A stretch of 64,000 nucleotides of DNA from NCBI GenBank assembly GCA_902798915.1, contig CADBYM010000028.1, forward strand, positions 1 through 64,000. Direction: 5' to 3'. A program made the translations under genes and the position numbers. The stretch is from an uncultured Coriobacteriaceae bacterium (GTDB lineage: Bacteria; Actinomycetota; Coriobacteriia; Coriobacteriales; Atopobiaceae). Under the pieces are notes generated by a model. That model was not told the DNA's origin and did not search any database. It saw only the letters and a program-made list of their open reading frames with translations. Below are positions 48,066-56,303 of this stretch, piece after piece. Each line of letters opens with the position of its first letter. The stretch's first letter is position 1.

Positions 48066-48687
48066 GCGCTAGCCCTCAAACAAATCGTAAGGCGTTATCT
48101 GGCTTGGATTACCCCGCTATATCTGCCTGTCGCTTCGCTCCTCGGCCCGCAACATGCCGCGGGCATGTTGCGACCTCTCGGTTCGAGTCCCCGGAAGGCA
48201 CACGAACGAGAAAGCGCCCCGCAGAGGAGCGCCTAACTCACCTGGTAGGGCATACCGCGAAAGAGTCGAACTCGGTGCATGCGGGGGCCGTTGCGTGATT
48301 AGGTGTGGGCTCTGAAATGGAACCCCCTGGCCACCAGAAAGACGGAAGGTGGGGACGGGGCGACTTGCTCCGCCCCCATTCATACAGCGGGACCATAAGC
48401 CCGTCGCCCTGTTCGGTGTTCTCGGCGGGAACCCTCACGCCCCGACGCCCCACCCAAAGGCAAAGGACCAAGATCCACGTCCGGCCCCCTCGGTGGCACC
48501 ACCCTGGCACAGGCTTCGCAGGCGAGCAGGCACCCCTAGCGCTCGCCCGCTCCGCCAGACGCGCGTGACCACGCCGGTGCCGCGCCAAGCCCGCACCCAT
48601 GGCACGTTCGCGGCCACGCGCTTGCCATCAGGGCGCCACCGAGGGGGTGAAGGGCATCCCCTCACGAGTCCGAGAGGGGACAACACC
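48066..48687. other. Intergenic junction region with a perfect hairpin and tRNA-like words
   Basis: No gene is seen. CGCAACATGCC (48148-48158) and GGCATGTTGCG (48162-48172) form a perfect 11-bp stem with a 3-base loop, possibly a terminator for the peptidase gene. Just after it, GGTTCGAGTCCCCGG (48180-48194) resembles a tRNA T-arm, and 48231-48252 resembles a D-arm (ACTCACCTGGTAGGGCAT), but no complete tRNA folds. It may be an attachment-site scar at the edge of the mobile region. Confidence 0.4.
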
Positions 48688-49143
48688 ATGAGCGAGACAA
48701 CAACCACCACCAACACGCGCGAGGGCATCGTGACGCTGGGCGCCGTCGGGGCCGAGCCCGTCGGCTGGGACGGCTGCGGGGACATGCCCGACGCGTACGG
48801 CAGGGCCTGCATGGAGCTCACCGCCGAGACGCTCACCCGCGCCGGCATGCTCGTGCTGGGCGTGCTGGGAGACGCCGACCTCGTGTTCGTGGAGGGCGGC
48901 GACGTGTGCGTGGGGCGCGTGGCCCCGCTGCCCTCGCAGCTCATCGACACCACCAAGGAGGACCTCGAGGAGTCGCTCACCGACGCGTGCGAGGGGCTGC
49001 CCCTCGCCTACCTCGCTGCCGCCACGGCCGCCCGCGCCGTCACGGGCGCCGAGAGCGTGCGATGCGACGCGCTCACGTTCTGCATGAAGCCATCGCAGGC
49101 CCGCATGCGGGTCTGCCACGTGCGCGGGGTCTGCCGCATGTAG
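48688..49143 (+). CDS. Hypothetical protein of the mobile region
   Basis: 151 aa from the ATG at 48688, with GAGAGGGG upstream. The start is Thr-rich (MSETTTTTNTREGIVTLGAV), followed by an Ala- and acid-rich body and a basic Cys-containing end (CMKPSQARMRVCHVRGVCRM). I do not recognise a family. A strong intrinsic terminator follows at 49172-49206. Its leader (GAGAGGGGACAACACC) resembles that of the next gene, the ArdC-like protein, suggesting they come from the same element. Function unknown. Confidence 0.6.
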   Translation: MSETTTTTNTREGIVTLGAVGAEPVGWDGCGDMPDAYGRACMELTAETLTRAGMLVLGVLGDADLVFVEGGDVCVGRVAPLPSQLIDTTKEDLEESLTDACEGLPLAYLAAATAARAVTGAESVRCDALTFCMKPSQARMRVCHVRGVCRM

Positions 49144-49171
49144 CCATGCGACGACATAAGCCCGAGCGCCA

Positions 49172-49206
49172 GCGCCCGCCACCACCCGGCGGGCGCCTTT
49201 CTTTTG
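49172..49206 (+). terminator. Intrinsic terminator
   Basis: GCGCCCGCC (49172-49180) pairs perfectly with GGCGGGCGC (49188-49196) around a 7-base loop, followed by CTTTCTTTT. It ends the 48688-49143 gene. The following 335 bases before the ArdC-like gene contain no recognisable gene. Confidence 0.88.
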
Positions 49207-49541
49207 TGTGGAGTTTGTGCAGGTCAGAACGCCGGCCGGGGGGCCGCCGCCACGGCGCGTGCCGAGCCCACGCGTCCGCCCTTCCCGCACTCGCAGGCAC
49301 CCCTACCGACTCGTGGGGAAGGCTTTCGTGGCGTACGACGCAGGCGTCGTCCGCGAGGCCGTTCGCACGGAGCGGCGCAAGGGGCCACACGGAAGCCGGC
49401 ACAAATCCCTTCGGCATTGGTGCAGCTTGCCGCGAAGCCTCCTGTGCGCGCCCCTACCACGAAGGTGAAGACCCTCGGCATCCAAGGGTAGATGAGCGCG
49501 AGCACGGGGCTCGTGACACCTACCCGAGAGGAGACCAGATC

Positions 49542-50432
49542 ATGAAGACCACCAAGAGCTACAAGGACATGACGCGCGAGGAGCGCAGGGCGGCCGCGCA
49601 GGCAAAGGCGCAGGCCGCGCTAGACCGCATCGGCGACGGGGTGCGCTCCGTGTGGGACTCCGAGGAATGGGAGAGGTGGCTCAGGACGCTCGCCAAGTTC
49701 CACGACTACTCGCTCAACAACACCATGCTGATCGCCATGCAGATACCCGAGGCGACGCGCGTGGCGTCATACCGCAGCTGGCAGAGGGACTTCGGCCGCC
49801 ACGTAAGGCGCGGCGAGCGCGGCATCGAGGTGCTCGTGCCCATGGTCGTCAAAAGCAAGCTAGGAGAGGACGACGGGACCCCACAAGGCGACGGGGAGAC
49901 CACCGAGCGCAGGAAGCTCGTCGGCTTCAAGGTCGGCCACGTCTTCGACGTCTCGCAGACCGAGGGCGAGCCGCTGCCAGAGATTGCGAGCCAGGTGAGC
50001 GCCGACGTGTCCGACTTTGGCTCCTTGATGGACGCCATAAAGGCCGTGAGCGCCTACCCCATCGAGGTCGTTGAGGGGCTGCCCCCCGAGACGAACGGCC
50101 TGTTCAGCCGCCGTCTGGGCTACATCGCCGTGCGAAAGGGCATGTCCGAGGGCCAGACCGTCAAGACGGCCCTGCACGAGCTCGCGCACTCCGTGATGCA
50201 CGACGCGGACGCCGAGGAGCTCCCCGACCGCGCCATGCGAGAGGTGCAGGCCGAGAGCGTGGCCTACGCCGTCAGCGATGCGCTCGGGCTCGACACGAGC
50301 GGCTACAGCTTCGGCTACGTGGCCAGCTGGGCCGTCGGGAAGAGCGAGGAGGAGATGCGCCAGTGCATGCGGGCGGTGCGCGACGCCGCGAAGCAGATCC
50401 TCGACAGGCTGCAGCTCGTGATGGAGCCCTAG
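49542..50432 (+). CDS. ArdC-like antirestriction / ssDNA-binding protein with zinc-metallopeptidase domain
   Basis: 296 aa from the ATG at 49542, with GAGAGGAG 8 bases upstream. The N-terminal half matches the DUF1738/ArdC-type ssDNA-binding domain (FHDYSLNNTMLIAMQ, RVASYRSWQRDFGRHVRRGE, VLVPMVV). The C-terminal half is an IrrE-like metallopeptidase with the zinc motif HELAHSVMHD (about residues 213-222) and downstream EVQAESVAYAVSDALG. Such proteins are carried by plasmids and integrative conjugative elements and protect entering DNA from restriction in related systems. It marks this region as imported. A perfect 16-bp inverted repeat follows the gene. No integrase or relaxase is present in the window, so the element is incomplete here. 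Confidence 0.85.
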   Translation: MKTTKSYKDMTREERRAAAQAKAQAALDRIGDGVRSVWDSEEWERWLRTLAKFHDYSLNNTMLIAMQIPEATRVASYRSWQRDFGRHVRRGERGIEVLVPMVVKSKLGEDDGTPQGDGETTERRKLVGFKVGHVFDVSQTEGEPLPEIASQVSADVSDFGSLMDAIKAVSAYPIEVVEGLPPETNGLFSRRLGYIAVRKGMSEGQTVKTALHELAHSVMHDADAEELPDRAMREVQAESVAYAVSDALGLDTSGYSFGYVASWAVGKSEEEMRQCMRAVRDAAKQILDRLQLVMEP

Positions 50433-50470
50433 GGACTCCCCCGGCCTCTTCGCACGGGGCCGGGGACGCA

Positions 50471-50510
50471 CGCAAACGATGCATAACACTCGTTTTATGC
50501 ATCGTTTGCG
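50471..50510. terminator. Perfect 16-bp inverted repeat after the ArdC-like gene
   Basis: CGCAAACGATGCATAA (50471-50486) and its exact complement (50495-50510) enclose an 8-base loop. There is no T-tract beyond the stem. It could be a terminator, or a protein-binding site between the ArdC-like gene and the zinc-ribbon gene. Confidence 0.65.
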
Positions 50511-50570
50511 CGGCCCGCGCGGGAGCGCGGGCGACGTACTGACGACAGGCACGAAGGAGGGTGATGTCCC

Positions 50571-50780
50571 ATGGGAAGGCCGCCGAGGAGGTGCCCCATG
50601 TGCGGGGCCAGGAGGGGCTGGAGGAGGATCGAGGCCTACAGGGACGGCTACAGCCCGGCCGCCGCCCTCATCGCCCACGCCCTGCTCGGCACGCCCGGCC
50701 TCGCGGCGGGCGCGACCGGGCGCAGGAGGGAGGCCTAGGCGTGCCGGGAGTGCGGCTTCGGGCACACGTACCGCATGTAG
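50571..50780 (+). pseudogene. Small zinc-ribbon protein interrupted by an in-frame amber codon
   Basis: The ATG at 50571 has a strong AAGGAGG upstream. The first 55 codons include CPMCGARRGW near the start, then TAG at 50736-50738. The same frame continues for 13 more codons with ACRECGFGHTYRM to a second TAG at 50778. The two Cys pairs (CPMC and CREC) together make a complete zinc ribbon, so the amber codon separates the halves. A TGG (Trp) to TAG change would explain it. It is probably a recent nonsense mutation in a small mobile-element protein; readthrough is possible but has no other support. Confidence 0.6.
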
Positions 50781-50804
50781 CGGCGGGCGGTACGGCTGAC
50801 GTGG

Positions 50805-50990
50805 TCTGTTACGGTGTTACGGTGTTATGGGGCCTGCGACTCGCCTCGCCATACGTTCTCATTTTTTCCCTATCTAGTGAAAAGTGCCCATAACACCGTA
50901 ACAGGCCGCACGAAAACGGCCCCTCACCTGCACGTTTCCCGTGTTACGGCCTTCTCGCGCCGTTATGGAAAGCCGTAACACGCGAGGCCG
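50805..50990. repeat. Cluster of GTTACGG inverted repeats, iteron-like
   Basis: A perfect 17-bp inverted repeat (TGTTACGGTGTTATGGG at 50815-50831 with 50887-50903) flanks an AT-richer core containing ATTTTTTCCCTATCTAGTG. A further partial direct copy lies at 50807-50814. A second pair, GTGTTACGGC (50941-50950) and its complement (50972-50981), follows. The layout suits a replication or transfer origin, or an operator. The 320 bases after it (to 51313) hold nothing recognisable. Confidence 0.6.
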
Positions 50991-51313
50991 GCCGCGGGCC
51001 CGCGACGCCGGGCGGGCGCATCATCTGCGCCATCATCCCAGCCATGGTGAGACCGGCACGGAGTGCGGGCCCGCCGCCGAGGGCGAGCCGAACGGAGAAA
51101 GCTAGGCAATGCCAAGAGGCCCAATCGACAGCCGGAGGCAGCAAATCGCGATGACCGTGGCGAGGAGCGGCCATACAATACCACAGCCCATATTTCGAGC
51201 AGCTCAAATCAAGTGAGCGTGCCCGCAGTCAGCGAGTGCGTGTAAAGGACTGTGGTGAGAAAGAATCATCGGGTACAAACAGCGAGCAGGTTTCGTCTCT
51301 GTCACTCAGTACT

Positions 51314-53053
51314 CTAATAGCCACGATCAAAAAACACGTTTCCATCGGCTATTATCTTGAAATTCCGCCACATGAGGTCTTGGTCAGGCTTGCTGTCTGG
51401 ACAGTATACGACATCGTAATCGATGTCCAACGTCAGTACCTCATCATCGTGTTTGCACACAACCTGCTTGAGTTTGCCGGCCATATCGTAGTCGTATTTG
51501 AGATGAGAGTTTCTAGGGTTGTGTCGCTCATCCAATTCCATGTAGTGCGTATGCAGCTTCTCGCCGTGCAATGCCATAGTCAAGTAGTTTCCAAACTCGT
51601 CATAATATGTCAGCCACGACTCTTTGCCGTCTTGATCTATAGTATGTACAACGATTTCGTCTTTCGACTTGTATTCTACCGAGTCGTCGCTGTAGGCACT
51701 GTTTGGAAGCATTTCCTTTGGACGGTATGCACATCCCTGCAAGACACCGTCTGGTGAAAAGGTGTAAGTCCCGACGTACGCTCCACCGTCATAGTTTACC
51801 CCCGTCATCAGAGCGTTGTCACCATATTCAAACGAGTAAGTGTCAGTGTCGTCAGAGGCTGCCGTTACGGTCGCCTTCTTCGGCACGGGGACGAGGGCCT
51901 CGAGGTATTTGCTAGAGTCGGCATAGCTCCCGGCGTCCACGAAGCCGGCGTATGCCGACTCGTAGTCGGCCGAATCGATCGCCTTCAAGGCGTCCTGATA
52001 GGACTGCGCCTTGCGGCACTCATCGAATTCCTCAGACGAGTTCTCGAAATCTCCCACTGCGGAAAAGAGCTCGCGCGCATCTGAGTAGTTCTCGCTCTCC
52101 TTAAGGCTGATGGCCGCATCATAGGCCGCGGACCGAAGCTCTCCGACGGCGTTTGACTGGCCGCCTCGCGCGACGAGTTCCTCGCACTTCGCGGCCGCCT
52201 CGCCGTAAGACCCTGCATCCAAGAGCGCCATGGCCGCAGAGCATTCCTGGGCCAGCTGCTGTTCGGGAATAATGACCTGGGTCACGAGGAGGGCGACCGC
52301 GATGACCGCCGCGGCAATGCCCCCAGCTATCGCGGCAGTTCTTATGCGCCTCCTCCTAAGCGCATTCTGCTCTTCTTCGCGCCTCTGACGCTCGCGCCTC
52401 TCAACTTCCTGCGCTTCTTTCTCGGCCTCGAGTCGGGAGTCCTTTTCGCTCTCCAGCTCCTCGACCCGTATCGACGAGAGCCTCTCGAGCGCCAGTCCGC
52501 AGCTGTGGCACTGGTCCTCGCCGTCATGATTGACTGCGCCGCAGGCGCATCTCCAGAGGTCGCGAATGGTGTCGGGCCTGTAGATGCACTGGCTCCCGTA
52601 CTCGATGCGGAGCTGCTTCCTGAGCTCGCCGTCCGGCAGCCACTCCTTTATCGTCGGCTGTTCTGCCAGCGTCGCCCAGGCCCCGGTGACACCCGCCCAC
52701 GTCGTCCCGTCCTCGTAGATGACTTCCACGCCGACGATGGCGAACGACCGCGCGGAGGCGTCGGGCATGCGAATCGGCGTTCGGGACCCGAACTCCTCGT
52801 CCCTCGACACTGCGAGGTCGAGGTATTCGCCAGTCACGACGTCGCCGAGCCTGGCGCCGGCGACGTCGTATGGCTGCAGCCTGACGCGCAGGGCCCTGAT
52901 CTTCCCGTCGGCCAGGCTCCTGTACTTGAGCTGCGCAAGAACGCCGTTCGTGCGTGTGTCCTTCAGCAGCACCCCCGCCAAGACCTCGATCGGCGAGCCG
53001 TCACCGTAGAGGTTTTCCGATAATGTAAACACGCGCTCGTAACGTTCGGCCAT
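51314..53053 (-). CDS. Membrane-anchored zinc-ribbon protein with tetratricopeptide-like extracytoplasmic region
   Basis: 579 aa from the ATG at 53053. An N-terminal beta-rich domain of about 160 residues (ERVFTLSENLYGDGSPIEVL) is followed by a RanBP2-type zinc ribbon at about 166-184 (WRCACG, QCHSCG), a charged Glu/Arg coiled coil (about 190-235), one membrane helix (about 240-262), helical repeats (about 265-385: SYGEAAAKCEELVARGG, NYSDARELFSAVGDF, DYESAYAGFVDAGSY) and a C-terminal beta domain with MORN-like phrases. The zinc ribbon would be cytoplasmic and the repeats outside. Similar proteins occur in gut Firmicutes and Coriobacteria without assigned function. It lies at the edge of the mobile region; whether it belongs to it is unclear. 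Confidence 0.82.
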   Translation of the reverse strand: MAERYERVFTLSENLYGDGSPIEVLAGVLLKDTRTNGVLAQLKYRSLADGKIRALRVRLQPYDVAGARLGDVVTGEYLDLAVSRDEEFGSRTPIRMPDASARSFAIVGVEVIYEDGTTWAGVTGAWATLAEQPTIKEWLPDGELRKQLRIEYGSQCIYRPDTIRDLWRCACGAVNHDGEDQCHSCGLALERLSSIRVEELESEKDSRLEAEKEAQEVERRERQRREEEQNALRRRRIRTAAIAGGIAAAVIAVALLVTQVIIPEQQLAQECSAAMALLDAGSYGEAAAKCEELVARGGQSNAVGELRSAAYDAAISLKESENYSDARELFSAVGDFENSSEEFDECRKAQSYQDALKAIDSADYESAYAGFVDAGSYADSSKYLEALVPVPKKATVTAASDDTDTYSFEYGDNALMTGVNYDGGAYVGTYTFSPDGVLQGCAYRPKEMLPNSAYSDDSVEYKSKDEIVVHTIDQDGKESWLTYYDEFGNYLTMALHGEKLHTHYMELDERHNPRNSHLKYDYDMAGKLKQVVCKHDDEVLTLDIDYDVVYCPDSKPDQDLMWRNFKIIADGNVFFDRGY

Positions 53054-53142
53054 TGACGCCGCCCCCCAGTCCTAAACTCGCGATCGAAAACCAAGATAGA
53101 GCCGCTTAAACCCGTCTGCGATCCTTGACTGAAGCCTGTGCG

Positions 53143-53433
53143 CTACAGTTCAGGAAGCTCGTCGTCGGACGCCGTCATGCTGTTGCTTTGTGCGCCGGAG
53201 GACACTATGCTACGCATTTTCTTGTCGGGAAGTGCCGCGACGATGGCGGCGGACGTGAAGATGAGTCCGAAGAAGCCTATGAACCACAGCCTGCCGTTCA
53301 GGTCGTCGTACCCCTTGTCTTTCGCCGCCTCGGTAATTATCCCCATGCCAATTACCCAAGCAATGAAATAGCATATCGGCACCGCTAATAAGATAAATAA
53401 AAAGAATGGCTCAGATCCAGAGTAGTAGCCCAT
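53143..53433 (-). CDS. Small membrane protein of unknown function
   Basis: 96 aa from the ATG at 53433, preceded by AAAGGGG; an ATG six codons earlier is less well placed. Two hydrophobic helices are visible (FFLFILLAVPICYFIAWVIG and LWFIGFFGLIFTSAAIVAAL) around a short charged loop (EAAKDKGYDDLNGR), then a Ser-rich polar tail. The layout resembles small PLDc_N/DUF-type two-helix proteins, but I do not recognise a family. It lies upstream of the zinc-ribbon membrane gene on the same strand (89-base gap), so the two may be cotranscribed. Confidence 0.7.
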   Translation of the reverse strand: MGYYSGSEPFFLFILLAVPICYFIAWVIGMGIITEAAKDKGYDDLNGRLWFIGFFGLIFTSAAIVAALPDKKMRSIVSSGAQSNSMTASDDELPEL

Positions 53434-53745
53434 TGCGATAACCCCTTTCATTTTCAGCCTGCAAGCGCCTCTCGCTTTCTTTGGCCCGTATTGCGACTAG
53501 CTGACTTACGAGCGTGTCCGGCATCGCCGCGTCTGATTCATTGACTGGGCCGTCCGGCTCCCGCAGCGAATGAGACCGCTGTCGCGCACTCGCGAAGGGA
53601 GTCCGCCATCCTCACCACCTCAGCGAACTCAACCCAATAAAAAAGTACATGTTTTGCTCATTAACCATAACGCATATTGTAAGGGAGTGCCCATTGTGTA
53701 GAGCGGCGCACTCACAGATACGATTTCGGCCCCCGACGGCGAAGA
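53434..53745. other. Intergenic region without a recognised gene
   Basis: About 310 bases between the small membrane protein and tRNA-Leu, of lower GC than its surroundings near 53630-53690. No convincing hairpin or coding sequence. Confidence 0.5.
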
Positions 53746-53830
53746 TGGTAGGGGCGGCGGGACTCGAACCCGCAAGCCTTGCGGCGGAGGATTTTAAGTC
53801 CCCTGCGTCTGCCAATTCCGCCACGCCCCC
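53746..53830 (-). tRNA. tRNA-Leu (anticodon UAA)
   Basis: 85 nt including an encoded CCA (53748-53746). The acceptor GGGGGCG (from 53830) pairs with CGCCCCT with one G-U pair. The D-arm (TGGCGGAATTGGCAGACGC) is class II leucine-like. The anticodon stem GGGGA/TCCTC encloses CTTAAAA, giving anticodon UAA. A long variable arm and the T-arm GCGGGTTCGAGTCCCGC follow. Its 3' end faces the mobile-looking region at lower coordinates. Confidence 0.97.
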
Positions 53831-54070
53831 TCTTGCGGCCATAAGACCACTACCATCTTATCGCACCTTTCGGCAATGGCAACAAAAAAGGTCTGTAATC
53901 TAATCCGACCGCATCCCAACGGACCCCAAAAGGTCCCCCACAACCCAGATTTCGCCGTTCTCAGCACTTCTTCGTCCAAACCTTTAAAGAATCCCTCCAT
54001 CCGCCGGATAAAAAGTGTACAATAGATTCTGACTTTCTTATAAAACCCCAGTTGGCACAATGCTTAACAT

Positions 54071-54113
54071 AATCCAATGTACAGTCGCTATTTTAGCGAG
54101 TGTACATTGGATT
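54071..54113. repeat. Long hairpin: 20-bp inverted repeat with 3-base loop
   Basis: AATCCAATGTACAGTCGCTA (54071-54090) and TAGCGAGTGTACATTGGATT (54094-54113) pair with one mismatch around TTT. It lies in the 480-base gap between tRNA-Leu and ppx, which otherwise holds no gene I can support. Its AT content differs from its surroundings. It may be a small mobile inverted repeat or a structured RNA. Confidence 0.85.
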
Positions 54114-54311
54114 GCTTTAAGCTCAATGCCAACTGGTGTTTTAACGCAGATTCAAATTCTATTGCACACTTTCGCTCCTTGCGACAGCGTGCCACCTCCC
54201 GTCGCTATACACAAGCCTTTCAGAAACAGGCCTCCACACGTAGCGGAGGCCCGTCGATGAGCAAATCTGGAGGACGTTGGAGTGAGAGCACAAGTGCCCA
54301 GCACGCGGCAG

Positions 54312-55292
54312 CTAGCTCAACTCTGGTCGCCACCCAACCGGTGTCGCATCGCCGTCCGCCGCCGCAGCAGTCGTCAGCGCCATGCCAAACAACAGGTCGC
54401 TCTCACTCACGGTGAGCACAGAGAAGCCCGTCGTCGCAAGAATCTCCGCAACCGCAACCGCGCCACCCAGAATCACCGGCGCCCGCTGCGACTGAATACC
54501 CGCAAACTCGGCACGCTCGGCCACCGTCACGGCCGCAAGCCGCTCCTCCTGCAGCCGCACCTGCTCTGCCGTGAGCTGCGCCAGATGCACCCTCGACGAC
54601 TCGTAGGGCACCAGCGCCTTGCTCAGCGCCACCAACGTCGTCGACGTGCCGCCCGTCACCACCACACGAGCGGGACGGTCCTCATCCGATGCCCACCACG
54701 TCGCCACCTGCGCAAACTCGCCCGCAACGTACTCATGCGCCTCGCGCAGGTCCTTGGCAGTTGGCGGATCGTTGCGTTGAAGGAACCGCTCGGTGATGCG
54801 CCGACACCCCACGTCAATGGATTGTACCTTCCGCAGGTCAAGCCCGCTCGTGGCATCCAACCTCCCCAGCGCGAACTCGGTTGATCCGCCTCCGTTGTCG
54901 GCGACCAGCAACCGCTCACCCATGAAGTCTTGTGCCACGCCCAGAAAGGTGAGCGACCCCTCCACCTTTCCGGGAATCACCTGGGCGACAAGCCCACGCG
55001 ACTCAAAGGCCGCCAACAGGTCCCCGGAGTTCTTCGCGTCACGCGCCGCGCTTGTCAGCGTACAGCACGTGGCATCCACACCCGACTCGGCAATCGTCCT
55101 CAGGTACCCATCCACGCACACAATCAGCCGCCCACACGCCTCGGCCGAGAGTCGCGCAGTGCGATCGACCCCCTCCCCGAGGTTGACGATGGTCGAACGA
55201 CGCGCCAAGCGCTGCACCTTGCCACCCTCAACGTCGGCAATCGCCAAACGCGCGGTAACGGTCCCGATGTCTATCACAGCCACGCGTGTCAT
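54312..55292 (-). CDS. ppx: Exopolyphosphatase / guanosine pentaphosphate phosphatase (Ppx/GppA family)
   Basis: 326 aa from the ATG at 55292 (GGAAGGGG upstream), matching the short actinobacterial Ppx class that lacks the C-terminal HD domain. ASKHA-fold motifs: VAVIDIGTVTARLAIAD (phosphate 1), LVADNGGGSTEFALG (phosphate 2) and VVVTGGTSTTLVAL (adenosine/ring region). It removes terminal phosphate from polyphosphate or pppGpp in the cytoplasm. The start is two bases after the stop of the DivIC-like gene, so the pair is surely translated from one message. The same neighbourhood (mazG, eno, divIC, ppx) is common in actinobacteria; eno is not between them here. Confidence 0.9.
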   Translation of the reverse strand: MTRVAVIDIGTVTARLAIADVEGGKVQRLARRSTIVNLGEGVDRTARLSAEACGRLIVCVDGYLRTIAESGVDATCCTLTSAARDAKNSGDLLAAFESRGLVAQVIPGKVEGSLTFLGVAQDFMGERLLVADNGGGSTEFALGRLDATSGLDLRKVQSIDVGCRRITERFLQRNDPPTAKDLREAHEYVAGEFAQVATWWASDEDRPARVVVTGGTSTTLVALSKALVPYESSRVHLAQLTAEQVRLQEERLAAVTVAERAEFAGIQSQRAPVILGGAVAVAEILATTGFSVLTVSESDLLFGMALTTAAAADGDATPVGWRPELS

Positions 55293-55294
55293 CT

Positions 55295-56203
55295 CTACCC
55301 CTTCCGATAGCCCAGCAAGCCATCAAGCACATGCACATACCAAGGCAGGCCCCGCTCGTACTCGTCAAGCGCCACCTTCACTTCTTCTTCCTCAGCGGGC
55401 TCCTCGTCATCCAATCCCTCAACGACGACAGCCTCCTCGTCCGGATACACGTACCCGCGGCGACGTGCCTCGTCCTCTATGCCCTCAAGCGTGTTCAGTC
55501 GCTCCACGTCATCGGCAAGGGTCTCGTTTATCCCCGAAACGACCTCGTACTCCACATCGAGACGACCAGCCTCGCGCCAAGCGGTGTAATAGTCGCGCAA
55601 CGGTCCCATGATGGCTGCCGCAACAAGCGCGATGGCCACCACTGTCGCGAGCACGACGTACCACATGTTGAGGTGCAGACCCGTCCCCCATCGACGCGCA
55701 ATGCGCACGCGGTCGCGCAGGCCCACGTTCTCCTTCGTATACACCGCCGGCCGAGAAGAAACACCCGTTTGGTCGCGCTGGTCCTGCACGAGCTGCGCCG
55801 TGGACCCACGCCCATACGGTCGGTTTATGCGAAGGTTGAGCCCGTTCGCCCGACTGGCTGGGAACGAGAGCACGTCAGCGCCTACCGAGCGCGTCCGCTT
55901 ACGCGGCGCCCTGTTTGCACGACGCGTCGAACGTCCGTCTCGAGCACTGGCGCCCGAACCCATCCGCACCTGACGATCACGCAACTCGCCGTCGCGCCGC
56001 CCCTCACCATAAGCTCGCCCGTCGTGAATCCGATCGTCACGCCTTGCCACATTACGCACCGTCCGGCCGCGCCCCGATTCGCCGCGCGCGGTCGACCTTG
56101 TCCGTGAGACACGACGACCCTCCGCCGCGCGTCCCTCCGTTGAGGAGAGACGTCCGCCAATGGGGCGACTACGCCTAGAGGATGTACGTTCGCTATAGCT
56201 CAT
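55295..56203 (-). CDS. DivIC/FtsB-like septum formation initiator with long basic N-terminus
   Basis: 302 aa from the ATG at 56203. The first 120 residues or so are highly basic and Ser/Arg-rich (ERTSSRRSRP, RRANRAPRKRTRS), likely disordered and cytoplasmic. A single membrane helix follows at about 180-202 (MWYVVLATVVAIALVAAAIM), then an extracytoplasmic coiled coil (about 205-260; EAGRLDVEYEVVSGINETLA) characteristic of DivIC/FtsB. The C-terminus is acidic (EEPAEEEEVKVAL) and ends LLGYRKG. These proteins scaffold the FtsQ-FtsL divisome complex. The gene is upstream of, and coupled to, ppx. The N-terminal extension is longer than in E. coli FtsB (about 100 aa total) but extensions are usual in actinobacteria. 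Confidence 0.85.
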   Translation of the reverse strand: MSYSERTSSRRSRPIGGRLSSTEGRAAEGRRVSRTRSTARGESGRGRTVRNVARRDDRIHDGRAYGEGRRDGELRDRQVRMGSGASARDGRSTRRANRAPRKRTRSVGADVLSFPASRANGLNLRINRPYGRGSTAQLVQDQRDQTGVSSRPAVYTKENVGLRDRVRIARRWGTGLHLNMWYVVLATVVAIALVAAAIMGPLRDYYTAWREAGRLDVEYEVVSGINETLADDVERLNTLEGIEDEARRRGYVYPDEEAVVVEGLDDEEPAEEEEVKVALDEYERGLPWYVHVLDGLLGYRKG

Positions 56204-56303
56204 GCCACTGCTTCGTTTGAGGTGTGTTCTGGCCCACGCGCTGAACGTGGCCCTCCATTATGGCACATATGGGGCGAGAGGGCACGCCTCGCTTCATTCT
56301 GCC

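Noticed and set aside
48160..48270. Complete or permuted tRNA gene
   Set aside because: T-arm-like and D-arm-like words are present, but the stems have several mismatches and no acceptor or anticodon arm can be formed.
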